Below are positions 1 through 8,837 of a stretch of DNA of 64,000 nt, in pieces. A program made the translations under genes and the position numbers. The first letter of the stretch is position 1; every line of letters starts with the position of its first letter. The DNA lies in contig NZ_KB911579.1 in assembly GCF_000383575.1 (NCBI RefSeq), positions 4,070,617 to 4,134,616 of the forward strand, given 5' to 3'. Under the pieces are notes generated by a model, which saw only the letters and a program-made list of their open reading frames with translations, was not told the origin of the DNA and did not search any database. Source of the DNA: Salinispora oceanensis (GTDB lineage: Bacteria > Actinomycetota > Actinomycetes > Mycobacteriales > Micromonosporaceae).

Positions 1-10
1 GAGGACAGGC

Positions 11-472
11 GTGGACCTTGGAGAAGTCGCGGCGTTGATCGCGGCGATCGCGTTCGCGATGCTGGTGTTGATCCTGGTGCTACCGATCCTGCGACTGCGG
101 CACACGGTTGACGCGGCCACCCGGATGATCAACGACGTCAATGAGCGTACCGCGCCGCTGCTGGGCGAGGTCAATACCACGGTGAAGAATGTCAACACCG
201 CGCTGGATCAGGTGCAGACCTCGTTGGATGGGGTGAATCTCCAGCTCGCCAAGGTCGATACCATGACCAACCACGCGCAGAACATCACCGCGAACGTCGC
301 CAACCTCGCCACGATCGTCTCCGCCGCTGCCGCGAGCCCGCTGGTCAAGGTGGCCGCCTTCGGTTATGGCGTGCGTCGGGCCACGGCCGCCCGCCGGCAT
401 GCGGAGACCGAACGTGAGGTGCGGGACACCATCAAGCAGCAACAGCGCGACCGCCGGCGCGGTCGCCGCTGA
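11..472 (+). CDS. DUF948 family membrane-anchored protein
   Basis: Small protein of 153 residues with one N-terminal hydrophobic segment (about residues 5-27). A long polar, helix-prone stretch rich in V, N, T and Q follows (about 40-110), suggesting a coiled coil, and the C-terminus is Arg-rich. This matches the DUF948 architecture often found just upstream of alaS in actinobacteria; function unknown. It starts at GTG 11, very close to the window edge, so an upstream start cannot be excluded. It is followed after 32 bases by another small membrane protein and then alaS, all on one strand, suggesting one transcript. Product call is from family resemblance; function is not inferable. Confidence 0.8.
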   Translation: MDLGEVAALIAAIAFAMLVLILVLPILRLRHTVDAATRMINDVNERTAPLLGEVNTTVKNVNTALDQVQTSLDGVNLQLAKVDTMTNHAQNITANVANLATIVSAAAASPLVKVAAFGYGVRRATAARRHAETEREVRDTIKQQQRDRRRGRR

Positions 473-504
473 GCAGCGCCGGGGCGCGCAGGAGGGGGAG
501 AGTC

Positions 505-810
505 ATGAGGCGGTTGTTCTGGCTGGGTATCGGACTGGCTGTGGGCGTGCTGGTGGTCCGCAAGGCCACCCGGACGGCCCAGGCCTACACGCCGGCCGGG
601 ATCGCCGGCGGGCTGTCCGAATCCGCTGGCGGCCTGGCCGAGTCGGTACGTAGCTTCGTGTCGGACGTCCGGATCGGAATGGCCGAGCGCGAACAGGAGA
701 TTCACGAGGCCTTCGCGCGCGGCGAGGCGTTCGACGACAACGTCGCCGAGCTGCGGGAATATCCGCGCGCCGGCGATCGAGAGACTTTCCCGGAGGAGCA
801 CCAGCGATGA
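505..810 (+). CDS. small membrane-anchored protein (DUF6167-like)
   Basis: Protein of 101 residues with a hydrophobic N-terminal segment (about residues 4-19) followed by a basic turn and an acidic, helix-prone cytoplasmic tail ending in a run of Glu, His and Gln. A GGGGGAGAG-type ribosome binding site lies before ATG 505. Its stop codon overlaps the alaS start by four bases (ATGA), so translation is coupled. Conserved in this position before alaS in actinomycetes; no biochemical role is known to me. Could be a small partner of the preceding DUF948 protein. Confidence 0.75.
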   Translation: MRRLFWLGIGLAVGVLVVRKATRTAQAYTPAGIAGGLSESAGGLAESVRSFVSDVRIGMAEREQEIHEAFARGEAFDDNVAELREYPRAGDRETFPEEHQR

Positions 811-3485
811 AGACGGCGGAGATCAGGCAGCGGTACCTCGCGCATTTCGAGGCGAACGGTCACGCCGTGGTGCCGTCCGCTCCGCTGCCCGCCATCAGCG
901 ACCCGAACCTGCTGTTCGTCGCCGCTGGCATGATGCAGTTCGTCCCCTACTTCCTGGGGCAGCAGACCGCGCCCTACAAGCGGGCCGTCAGCGTCCAGAA
1001 GTGCCTCCGTACGCCGGACATTGACGAGGTGGGCAAGACCAGCCGGCACGGGACGTTCTTCCAGATGAACGGCAACTTCTCGTTCGGGGACTACTTCAAG
1101 GACGAGGCGATCCGGCTGGCCTGGGACCTGTCCACCAAACCGGTTGCCGCCGGGGGCCTCGGACTCGACCCGGAGCGGATCTGGCCGACGGTCTACCACC
1201 ACGACGACGAGGCGTTCCAGATCTGGCGGTCGGTCGGCGTGCCCGCGGATCGGATCGTGCGTCGCGGCAAGGCCGACAACTTCTGGTCGATGGGCATCCC
1301 CGGCCCGTGCGGGCCGTGCTCCGAGCTGTTCTACGACCGCGGCCCCGCGTACGGCCCGGAGGGCGGCCCGGCGGTTGACGAGGACCGCTACGTGGAGTTC
1401 TGGAACCTCGTCTTCATGCAGTTCGAGCGGGGGCCGGGCACCGGCAAGGAGGACTACCCGATCCTCGGCGACCTGCCGGCGAAGAATATCGACACCGGGA
1501 TGGGCCTGGAGCGGATGGCATCCATCCTCCAGGGCGTGGACAACCTTTACGAGATCGACGAGGTGCGGCCGATCCTGGCCAAGGCCGCCGAGCTGACCGG
1601 CAAGCGGTATGGCGCGCACTCCAGTCAGGTCGCCAGCGAATCGCACCCGGACGATGTTCGGTTGCGGGTCGTCGCCGACCATGTGCGCACCGCACTGATG
1701 CTGATCGGGGACGGGGTAACCCCGAGTAACGAGGGGCGGGGCTACGTGCTGCGCCGCATCATGCGTCGGGCGATCCGTTCGATCCGGCTGCTGGGCTGGC
1801 AGGAACGGGCGATGCCCGAGCTGCTGCCGGTGGCCCGCGACTGCATGGCCGCGTCGTACCCGGAACTGGCGACGGACTTCGGCCGGATCGCCGACTACGC
1901 GTACGCGGAGGAGGATGCGTTCCTGTCCACGCTGCGCGCCGGCACCACGATCCTGGACACCGCCATCGCCGAGACCCGCACCGCGGGCCGGCGCGCGATC
2001 TCCGGCGCGAAGGCGTTTCAGCTGCACGACACGTACGGCTTCCCGATCGACCTGACTCTGGAGATCGCCGGCGAGCAGGGCCTGCAGGTCGATGCCGAGG
2101 GCTTCCGTCGGCTGATGGCCGACCAGCGGGCTCGGGCGAAGGCCGACGCGCAGGCCCGTAAGACGGGGCACGTGGACCTCTCCGCGTATCGGATGGTGCT
2201 GGATGAGGGCGGCCCGGTCACCTTCACCGGCTACCAGGAGGTTTCCCGCGAGTCGACGGTGCGGGCGGTGCTCGGTGCGGCCAGCCCGCACGCCGCGGCG
2301 GTGGAGGGCGAGACGGTCGAGCTGGTACTCGACACCACCCCGTTTTACGCCGAGGGTGGTGGTCAACAGCCGGATCTCGGCGTGATCACCGTTGGTGGGG
2401 GCCAGGTGGAGGTCCTCGACGTGCAGCAGCCGGTGCCCGGGTTGATCGTCCATCGGGCCCGGGTGCTGCGGGGCGAGGTGCGCGTGGGCGAGACTGGCTT
2501 CGCCGAGATTGACACCGATCGCCGTCGGGCGATCTCCCGGTCGCACACCGCGACCCACCTCGTACACCAGACCATGCGCAACTTCCTCGGTGAGTCCGCC
2601 ACCCAGGCCGGTTCGCTGAACGCACCGGGGCGGCTCCGCTTCGACTTCAACACCCCGACCGGGGTGGCGCCGAGCGTCCTGCGGGATGTGGAGCAGCAGG
2701 TCAACGAGGCGCTCCTGGCCGACCTGGAGGTGCGTGCCTTCGTCACCTCGCTGGCCGAGGCGCGGCGGATCGGTGCGATGGCGCTCTTCGGCGAGAAGTA
2801 CGGCGAGCAGGTGCGAGTCGTCGAGGTCGGTGACTACGCGCGAGAGCTGTGCGGTGGCACCCACGTGGGCCGCTCCGGCCAGCTTGGCCTGGTGAAGATC
2901 CTTTCCGAGTCGTCAATCGGGTCCGGGGTGCGCCGGGTTGAGGCGTTGGTCGGGATCGACGCGTTCAACTTCCTTGCCCGCGAGCATCTGCTCGTGGCCC
3001 GCCTCGCCGAGCTGTACCGGGTCCCGTCCGACCAGGTCGCGGAGCGGGTGGAGCAGACCGTCACCCAGCTGCGCGACGCCGAGAAGGAGCTGGAGAAGCT
3101 GCGCGCGCAGCTGGTGCTCGGTGGCGCGGCGGCCCTCGCCGCCCAGGCGAGCGAGGTGCGTGGGGTGGCGTACGTCGGGACTGAGGCGCCCGAGGGCGCG
3201 GCCGGCAACGATGTGCGGACCCTTGCACAGGAGATCCGTGGCCGGATCGATCCGGCACGTCCGGCGGTGGTCGCGGTGGCGGCCCGGGCGAACGGCAAGG
3301 CTTCGCTGGTGGTGGCGGTCAACCCAGCTGCCCGGAGCCAGGGGCTGTCGGCGGCGGATCTGGTCAAGGTAGCCTTCGCCGGTCGGGGTGGGGGCAGCCC
3401 CGAGTTGGCCCAGGGGGGCGGTCTGCCGGCGGCGGAGGCGCCGGCGTTGCTCCGCACTGTCGAGAATGCCATCGCCGGGGCGTAA
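807..3485 (+). CDS. alaS: alanyl-tRNA synthetase
   Basis: Class II synthetase that charges tRNA-Ala with alanine. At 892 residues it has the usual full length. Order of parts: N-terminal catalytic domain with the motif around KCLRTPDIDEVG (about residues 70-80) and the GMGLERM motif 3 region; editing domain with the zinc ligands H580, H584 (HTATH), C682 and H686 (CGGTH); C-terminal DHHA1-type domain. ATG 807 overlaps the stop of the preceding small gene. It leads the alaS-ruvX-mltG-aroE string. No T-box leader is seen; expression probably depends on an upstream promoter outside the window. Confidence 0.99.
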   Translation: MKTAEIRQRYLAHFEANGHAVVPSAPLPAISDPNLLFVAAGMMQFVPYFLGQQTAPYKRAVSVQKCLRTPDIDEVGKTSRHGTFFQMNGNFSFGDYFKDEAIRLAWDLSTKPVAAGGLGLDPERIWPTVYHHDDEAFQIWRSVGVPADRIVRRGKADNFWSMGIPGPCGPCSELFYDRGPAYGPEGGPAVDEDRYVEFWNLVFMQFERGPGTGKEDYPILGDLPAKNIDTGMGLERMASILQGVDNLYEIDEVRPILAKAAELTGKRYGAHSSQVASESHPDDVRLRVVADHVRTALMLIGDGVTPSNEGRGYVLRRIMRRAIRSIRLLGWQERAMPELLPVARDCMAASYPELATDFGRIADYAYAEEDAFLSTLRAGTTILDTAIAETRTAGRRAISGAKAFQLHDTYGFPIDLTLEIAGEQGLQVDAEGFRRLMADQRARAKADAQARKTGHVDLSAYRMVLDEGGPVTFTGYQEVSRESTVRAVLGAASPHAAAVEGETVELVLDTTPFYAEGGGQQPDLGVITVGGGQVEVLDVQQPVPGLIVHRARVLRGEVRVGETGFAEIDTDRRRAISRSHTATHLVHQTMRNFLGESATQAGSLNAPGRLRFDFNTPTGVAPSVLRDVEQQVNEALLADLEVRAFVTSLAEARRIGAMALFGEKYGEQVRVVEVGDYARELCGGTHVGRSGQLGLVKILSESSIGSGVRRVEALVGIDAFNFLAREHLLVARLAELYRVPSDQVAERVEQTVTQLRDAEKELEKLRAQLVLGGAAALAAQASEVRGVAYVGTEAPEGAAGNDVRTLAQEIRGRIDPARPAVVAVAARANGKASLVVAVNPAARSQGLSAADLVKVAFAGRGGGSPELAQGGGLPAAEAPALLRTVENAIAGA

Positions 3486-3549
3486 TGTGCCGGAGGATGT
3501 CCGGTGCCGGAGGTGCCGCCCGTTCGTTCTCTCAGGGAGGTGACCATTC

Positions 3550-4011
3550 GTGGCGCAGTGGTCCCGGGGCGTACGCCTCGGGGTGGATGTCGGACAGGTC
3601 CGGGTCGGCGTGGCGCGGTCCGACCCGCATGGCGTCCTGGCGACCCCGCTGGTCACCCTCGCCCGGGATCGCACTGCCGCGCCGGAGGCGGTCCCCAGCG
3701 ACATGGCCGAGCTGGCCGCGCTGGTGACCGAACACGAGGCGGTCGAGGTGGTGGTTGGCCTTCCGGTGAATCTCGCCGGTCGGCAGGGCCCCGCCGCCGT
3801 ACATGTGCAGGCGTATGTCGGCCGCCTGATCGAGGTGATTTCGCCTGTGCCGGTGACGCTCGCCGACGAGCGGATGTCAACGGTCGTGGCTAGCCGTAGG
3901 CTTGCTGAGCGTGGCGTCCGGGGGCGGCGGCAGCGGGCGGTGGTGGACCAGGCGGCCGCGGTGGAAATCCTGCAGAGCTGGCTCGATGCGCAGCGGAGGC
4001 GGATGCAATGA
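3550..4011 (+). CDS. ruvX: Holliday junction resolvase-like RuvX (YqgF family)
   Basis: Protein of 153 residues with the RNase H-like fold signature GVDVG near residues 11-15, followed by GVARSD, and the conserved acidic DERMST segment in the C-terminal half. YqgF/RuvX proteins act in 16S rRNA 5'-end processing and have been proposed as Holliday junction resolvases. GTG 3550 is chosen because GGGAGGTGA lies just upstream at about 3535-3543; longer readings begin in weak contexts. The stop overlaps the mltG start (ATGA), placing it in the alaS-mltG transcript. Confidence 0.95.
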   Translation: MAQWSRGVRLGVDVGQVRVGVARSDPHGVLATPLVTLARDRTAAPEAVPSDMAELAALVTEHEAVEVVVGLPVNLAGRQGPAAVHVQAYVGRLIEVISPVPVTLADERMSTVVASRRLAERGVRGRRQRAVVDQAAAVEILQSWLDAQRRRMQ

Positions 4012-5213
4012 TCGAGGAGCTGGATCCCGATTTCGATGCGGATCGGGGGGAGAAGGGCCGGCATCGGCGCGGCTACGTGCGTAAGCGGCAGCGCGAGCGA
4101 AAGCGCGGCTCGGGTGGCGGGCGCGGCAAGACCGTGCTGGCCCTACTGCTGACCCTGACTCTACTCGGCGGCCTCGGTGGGGGCGCCTACTACGGCTTCG
4201 AACGGATCCAGAGCCTGCTCGGCACGCCGGACTACGACGGTTCCGGGACCGAGGCGGTGACGGTCGAGATCCCGGAGGGCGCTCCGATCGCCGCCATCGC
4301 GGTCACGCTCCACGAGGCCGGGGTGGTCAAGAGCAGCAAGGCTTTCGTCAATGCGGCGGAGGATAACAGCCAGAGCAAGAACATCCAGCCTGGCCAGTAC
4401 GAGTTGCGTAAGCAGATGAGCGGCGAGTATGCCGTGGCCGCGATGCTGGACCCGAAGAATCGGGTCGTGAACGGGATCACTGTGCCCGAGGGGCGGACGG
4501 CGAAGAGCATCTACAAGCTACTCGCCGAAGAGACCGAGATCCCCGTGGCGGAGTTCGAGGCGGCGGCGAAGGATCCGCTCGCGCTCGGTGTCCCGGAGTG
4601 GTGGTTCAAGCGGACCGATGACCGGAAGGTCGAGCCGTCGATTGAGGGTTTCCTCTTCCCCGACACCTACGAGCTTCCCCCGGACCCCACGGCCGAGTCG
4701 ATTCTCGCGCTGATGGTGGAGCGGTTCCTCACCGTCGCCGAGGGAATGGAGTTCGTCGACCGGGTGCAGAACGAACGCCAGATCGCGCCCTACGAGGCGT
4801 TGATCGTCGCGTCACTCGCCCAAGCCGAGGCGGGTACGCCGGGAGACCTGGGCAAGGTCGCGCGGGTCGCCTACAACCGAGTCTACGGCGACTTCAACTG
4901 CAACTGCCTGGAGATGGATGTCACGGTCAACTACTACCTGGAGTTGACCGGCCAGGAGACCAAGACCTCGGCCGAGATGACCCAGGACGAGTTGCTTGAC
5001 ACGGAGAGCCCGTACAGCCGCAAGCTTGAGGGCCTGATCCCCACCCCGATCAACAACCCGGGTCAGCTGGCCATGGAAGGCGCCATGGACCCGCCGCCGG
5101 GAAAGTGGCTCTTCTTCGTCGCGATCAACAAGGAGGGGGAGTCCGCCTTCGCGGAGACCTACGAGGAGCAGCTGCGCAACGAGGCCAAGGCGAGGGAGGC
5201 GGGTGTCATCTGA
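4008..5213 (+). CDS. mltG: endolytic murein transglycosylase MltG (YceG-like)
   Basis: Membrane-anchored peptidoglycan-cleaving enzyme thought to terminate glycan strands. The 401 residues comprise a basic cytoplasmic N-terminus (about 1-40), one transmembrane helix (about 42-62), and an extracytoplasmic YceG domain. The QAEAG motif contains E274, which sits where the family has its catalytic Glu (alignment by eye). The conserved C-terminal TPINNPG motif is present. It overlaps ruvX by four bases and is overlapped by aroE. The actinobacterial form has a longer basic N-terminus than the enterobacterial one. Confidence 0.95.
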   Translation: MIEELDPDFDADRGEKGRHRRGYVRKRQRERKRGSGGGRGKTVLALLLTLTLLGGLGGGAYYGFERIQSLLGTPDYDGSGTEAVTVEIPEGAPIAAIAVTLHEAGVVKSSKAFVNAAEDNSQSKNIQPGQYELRKQMSGEYAVAAMLDPKNRVVNGITVPEGRTAKSIYKLLAEETEIPVAEFEAAAKDPLALGVPEWWFKRTDDRKVEPSIEGFLFPDTYELPPDPTAESILALMVERFLTVAEGMEFVDRVQNERQIAPYEALIVASLAQAEAGTPGDLGKVARVAYNRVYGDFNCNCLEMDVTVNYYLELTGQETKTSAEMTQDELLDTESPYSRKLEGLIPTPINNPGQLAMEGAMDPPPGKWLFFVAINKEGESAFAETYEEQLRNEAKAREAGVI

Positions 5214-6030
5214 GCGCGTGCGGGCGGCGGTGGTCGGCGCCCCGATCGCGCACTCCCTCTCCCCGGTGATCCACAACGCCGGCTACGCCGCGGTGGGCCT
5301 GCACAACTGGTCGTACACCCGCTTCGAATGCGCCGAGGCGCAGCTGCCGGCTCTGGTCGCCGGCTTGGGACCGGAGTGGGCGGGGCTCTCGGTCACCATG
5401 CCGGGCAAGGAGACGGCGCTCGCGGTGGCCGCGACGGCGTCGTCGGTCGCCGCCGCGGTCGGCGCGGCCAACACCCTGGTCCGCCGGCCGGACGGCTCCT
5501 GGCACGCGGACAACACCGATGTCGCCGGCATGGTGGAGGTGCTGACCGGGGCCGGGGTCGGCCCGGAGTCGACGTTGACGGTGCTCGGCGCCGGTGGTAC
5601 CGCCCGGGCGGCGGTGGCCGCGGCGGCGGCGCTGCGGGCCCGGACGGTGACGGTGGTGGCCCGGCGGAAGGCCGCGATCGCCGACCTGCGTCCGGTGGCC
5701 GCGGCGGTGGGCGTGTCGCTGACCGGAGTTCCCTGGTCCGACGCTGTTGCGGCCTGCTCCGCCGACGTGGTGATCTCGACCGTGCCGGCCGGGGCCGCCG
5801 ACCCGCTCGCCGCGGCGGTGGCGTGGCGGCCCGCCACGGTGCTCTTCGATGCCCTCTACGACCCCTGGCCGACCTCGCTCGCGTCCGCCGCGCGGTCCGC
5901 CGGCTGCCGCGTCTACTCCGGTCTCGATCTGCTGCTGGCCCAAGCGGTCGGCCAGTTCGAGCAGTTCACCGGGGTGCCGGCGCCGCGTGCCGCGATGGCC
6001 GCCGCGCTCACCGCGGCTCGGGCGGGTTGA
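5203..6030 (+). CDS. aroE: shikimate 5-dehydrogenase
   Basis: NADPH-dependent reduction of 3-dehydroshikimate to shikimate, fourth step of the chorismate pathway. The 275 residues include the substrate motif SLSPVIHNAG, catalytic K69 in MPGKE, catalytic D106 in NTD, and the nucleotide-binding GAGGTARAA loop from G129. GTG 5203 follows AGGGAGG after three bases, a tight spacing; GTG 5218 is an alternative with no ribosome site of its own. Overlaps mltG by 11 bases. The rest of the pathway (aroC, aroK, aroB, aroQ) resumes only at 20276, after the polysaccharide block. Confidence 0.97.
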   Translation: MSSERVRAAVVGAPIAHSLSPVIHNAGYAAVGLHNWSYTRFECAEAQLPALVAGLGPEWAGLSVTMPGKETALAVAATASSVAAAVGAANTLVRRPDGSWHADNTDVAGMVEVLTGAGVGPESTLTVLGAGGTARAAVAAAAALRARTVTVVARRKAAIADLRPVAAAVGVSLTGVPWSDAVAACSADVVISTVPAGAADPLAAAVAWRPATVLFDALYDPWPTSLASAARSAGCRVYSGLDLLLAQAVGQFEQFTGVPAPRAAMAAALTAARAG

Positions 6031-6222
6031 TCCCCGCAGCGGCGGCTCGTCACACGCCAACGGAGTGAAACAGCGGTGCCGTGCGCCGAGCGGGGGACGC
6101 CGGGGCGCGGCCGGAGCGCCCGGGGCTGGGGCCCGCGGGGCAATTGCCGACCAATCGGTGGATATCGCTGAGGGGGTCGGGCAAGGGACGCTACGCGAGT
6201 TCTCACCCCTGGGAGGTATAGC
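6031..6222. other. intergenic region ahead of polysaccharide block
   Basis: No gene seen. It contains a GC-rich imperfect hairpin near 6100-6123 that could end aroE transcription, though no T-run follows. A GGGAGG ribosome binding site at about 6211-6216 serves the next gene. A promoter for the polysaccharide block must lie here or upstream, but no convincing -35/-10 pair was found. Confidence 0.4.
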
Positions 6223-8208
6223 GTGGCTGGGTTCTCGCTTCGTCGGCGGACTTCGGGTCGCCCTGTTCGAACGGCCCTGATCTGCTCGGTAACCGTCGTC
6301 GCCGCGTTGCTCGTACCAACCGCGGCCTCCGCCACCGTCCCGCCGATACCCGAGACACAGATCCTGGTGTCGAGCGATCCTGTTGATGAGACACCGCACG
6401 CCCGCGACGGCGAGGCCCGGGCCTTCGCGCAGATCGGCTCGATGGTGTACGTCGGCGGCACCTTCACCCAGGTCCGGCAGGATCCGACCGCGGCGTGGGT
6501 CAGCCAGCGCTACCTGTTCGGCTACGACAAGGTCACCGGGGCGATCTCGACGACCTTCCTGCCGGCGCTCGACGGTGCGGTGAACTCGTTGGTCGCCGGC
6601 CCGAACGACACGTTGCTCGTCGGCGGCGCCTTCCGGAACGCCAACGGGGTGTCCCGGAAGAATCTGGTGGCGCTCGACCCGAGCACCGGCGCCACCGTCG
6701 ACAGCTGGGTGGGCCGCTCCGACGGCGGCACCGTGCGGGACATGGTGCTCTCCGGCGGCTGGCTCTACCTGGCGGGGGCCTTTAACTGGGTGAACGGCAC
6801 CCCGCACGCCGGGCTTGCCCGACTGCACGCCAGTACGGGGGCGATCGACCCGACCTTTGCCGTCAACGCCACGATGGGACGAGCCGGCACCAATTCGTAC
6901 GTCTGGACCATCGACGTCTCCCCGGACGGGCAGACGTTGGTAGCGGGCGGCAACTTCACCGACGTCAACGGCCTGCCGCGGAACCAGATGGCGCTCGTTG
7001 ACCTCTCCGGTACGCCGAGTGTCCTCGACTGGAGCACGGAGAAGTTCGTGGCGCCGTGCGAGGGACGGCTGGCTTTCTCCTACGTGCAGGATGTCCGGTT
7101 CGGCGGCGCCGGTAGCTGGTTCGTCGTCGGCACCAACGGCGGGGCGGGCTGGCCGGCCGGATACTGTGACGCGCTCGTGCGCTTCGAGACCACGGCCCGC
7201 GGCGACGGTCAGGTCGGCACCTGGGTGAACTACACCGGTCGGGACACCATCACCTCCGTCGAGGTGGTCGACAACGTCATCTACCTCGGTGGGCACTTTC
7301 GCTGGTTGAACAATCCGACCGCGCACCGGGGCGGCGCCGGCGACGGTGCCATTGACCGGCTCGGGATCGCCGCGGTCACCCCGGCCACCGGGATGCCGGT
7401 GAACTGGAATCCGCGTCGCAACGGCGGCTCGTCGCTGCCCGCCGGCACCAGTCCGTGGGGCTCCACCGTGCCGGTGCTCTGGCGAGGAGAGGACGGGCTC
7501 TACTTCGGGCACAACTCCGACGGCATGGGGGGCGAGTACCACGGCCGGCTCGGGATGTTCCCCCGCTCCGGTGGTCGGACGATCACCCCGAAGAACCCGT
7601 CGACCGCGACCAGCGGCAATCTCTACCTGGGCACCGGGGAGGGCGAGCTGGCCCGGGTTCCGTTCGACGGCACCGGCATCGGCGCACCGACCACGGTCAG
7701 CCAGCCGAACTACACCGGCGCCGGGGCGACCTGGGGAATGAGTGACCGGATCTACTGGGCACACACCGTCGCCGGAACCCCGACGGGCAGCCGGATCGAC
7801 ATCTCGATGTTCCCCGGTGGCGTGATCGGCGTCCCGTGGGAGTCGTCCGGCTACAACGACTGGTTCGATGCGGGGGAGCTGACCGGTGCCTTCTTCCTGG
7901 ACGGGCGCCTCCACTACACCCGGGCCGACTCCGAAGCCCTCCACTACCGGTACTTCGAGACGGACGGGAACTACCTCGGTGCCACCGAGTTCACGCTGCC
8001 CACCACCGGGGTCGACTGGTCGACGGTGCGGGGCATGGCGTGGGTGGACGGCAGGATTGTGTACGGAAACACCGACGGGAACCTGCGTAGCGTCCCCTTC
8101 CGGCCAGCGGTGGATCCGGTGGTGGACGGCGCGGAGGGCGTTCTGCTCGTGACCGCGAGCCCGGAGCTGACCTGGTCCACTCCGCAACTGTTCTTCACCG
8201 TGCAGTAA
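6223..8208 (+). CDS. secreted beta-propeller-like repeat protein
   Basis: Predicted exported protein of 661 residues. The signal peptide has a basic start, a hydrophobic core at about 17-31 and a likely cleavage after ASA at residue 37. At least five copies of a short strand motif of the form (V/L)(Y/L)(V/L)(G/A)GxF are visible, starting near residues 75, 131, 181, 239 and 353, usually followed by N-G or N-N turns. This spacing is typical of beta-propeller proteins of the delta-60/WD40-like type. Start GTG 6223 has a good GGGAGG site. It opens the polysaccharide block; a role in binding or processing the extracellular glycan is only inferred from position. Confidence 0.75.
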   Translation: MAGFSLRRRTSGRPVRTALICSVTVVAALLVPTAASATVPPIPETQILVSSDPVDETPHARDGEARAFAQIGSMVYVGGTFTQVRQDPTAAWVSQRYLFGYDKVTGAISTTFLPALDGAVNSLVAGPNDTLLVGGAFRNANGVSRKNLVALDPSTGATVDSWVGRSDGGTVRDMVLSGGWLYLAGAFNWVNGTPHAGLARLHASTGAIDPTFAVNATMGRAGTNSYVWTIDVSPDGQTLVAGGNFTDVNGLPRNQMALVDLSGTPSVLDWSTEKFVAPCEGRLAFSYVQDVRFGGAGSWFVVGTNGGAGWPAGYCDALVRFETTARGDGQVGTWVNYTGRDTITSVEVVDNVIYLGGHFRWLNNPTAHRGGAGDGAIDRLGIAAVTPATGMPVNWNPRRNGGSSLPAGTSPWGSTVPVLWRGEDGLYFGHNSDGMGGEYHGRLGMFPRSGGRTITPKNPSTATSGNLYLGTGEGELARVPFDGTGIGAPTTVSQPNYTGAGATWGMSDRIYWAHTVAGTPTGSRIDISMFPGGVIGVPWESSGYNDWFDAGELTGAFFLDGRLHYTRADSEALHYRYFETDGNYLGATEFTLPTTGVDWSTVRGMAWVDGRIVYGNTDGNLRSVPFRPAVDPVVDGAEGVLLVTASPELTWSTPQLFFTVQ

Positions 8209-8243
8209 GTCGACTGAGGATCGTCGATTATGGTGGATGCTTC

Positions 8244-8837
8244 ATGTTGGCTGACGGTGAGCTATGCCGTCGTCCCCGGACATGGGGAGGATCGTTGCGG
8301 GGCATCCGCCGTGGTTTTGGGGTAAGTGCCGGTTTCGCACTGAAGCGCGGCTGGTATCGGTTGCGTTATCCGAGGCTGAGTCTCGGCCGGGATGTGGAGA
8401 TCCGTGGAAGGGTCCGGCTACGCCGCGGCGTGCGGGTGCGCATCGGCGACCGGACTCGGATCAACAAGCTGGTGCGGTTCGCCGGTCCGGGGGAGGTTCA
8501 CATCGGCGCTGACTGTCTGTTGAGTGCGACCTGGGTGGGTGCCTGGACCTCGGTCACGGTCGGCGACCGTTGCCTCTTGTCGAACTGTGAGGTGCGGGAC
8601 AACGACTTCCACAATCTGCGGCCCGAGGTGCGACACGACCCGCCCACCCCGCGCACCCGAGCCCCGATTGTTCTTGAGGACAACGTCTGGATCGGCGCAC
8701 ACGCACTCGTGCTCAAGGGTGTGCGGATCGGCCGGGACAGTGTCGTGGGCGCTGCCACGGTGGTCCGGACGGATGTCCCGCCCCGGGTAGTGGTTATTGG
8801 AAACCCGCAACAGACGGTGAAAAAGTTCAATGACTAG
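8244..8837 (+). CDS. hexapeptide-repeat (LbH) acyltransferase
   Basis: Protein of 197 residues with left-handed beta-helix hexapeptide repeats from about residue 50 to the end (runs such as VEIRGRVRL, VRVRIGDRT, VWIGAHALV, VRIGRDSVVGA). The C-terminal IGNPQQ segment is typical of sugar O-acetyltransferases of the NodL/CysE/WbbJ class. It probably acetylates a sugar of the polysaccharide or its lipid-linked precursor; the acceptor is unknown. ATG 8244 is 35 bases after the propeller gene, and the stop overlaps the next gene by eight bases, so it is co-translated with the Wzz-like gene. Confidence 0.85.
   Translation: MLADGELCRRPRTWGGSLRGIRRGFGVSAGFALKRGWYRLRYPRLSLGRDVEIRGRVRLRRGVRVRIGDRTRINKLVRFAGPGEVHIGADCLLSATWVGAWTSVTVGDRCLLSNCEVRDNDFHNLRPEVRHDPPTPRTRAPIVLEDNVWIGAHALVLKGVRIGRDSVVGAATVVRTDVPPRVVVIGNPQQTVKKFND

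Noticed and set aside
702..2864. Open frame of 720 codons on the minus strand opposite alaS
   Set aside because: Shadow of alaS with Arg/Leu/Val-rich composition; the alaS motifs on the plus strand are unmistakable.
5206..8187. Open frame of 993 codons on the minus strand opposite aroE and the propeller gene
   Set aside because: It spans two unrelated plus-strand genes and an intergenic region, has Arg/His/Gly-rich composition and no motif.
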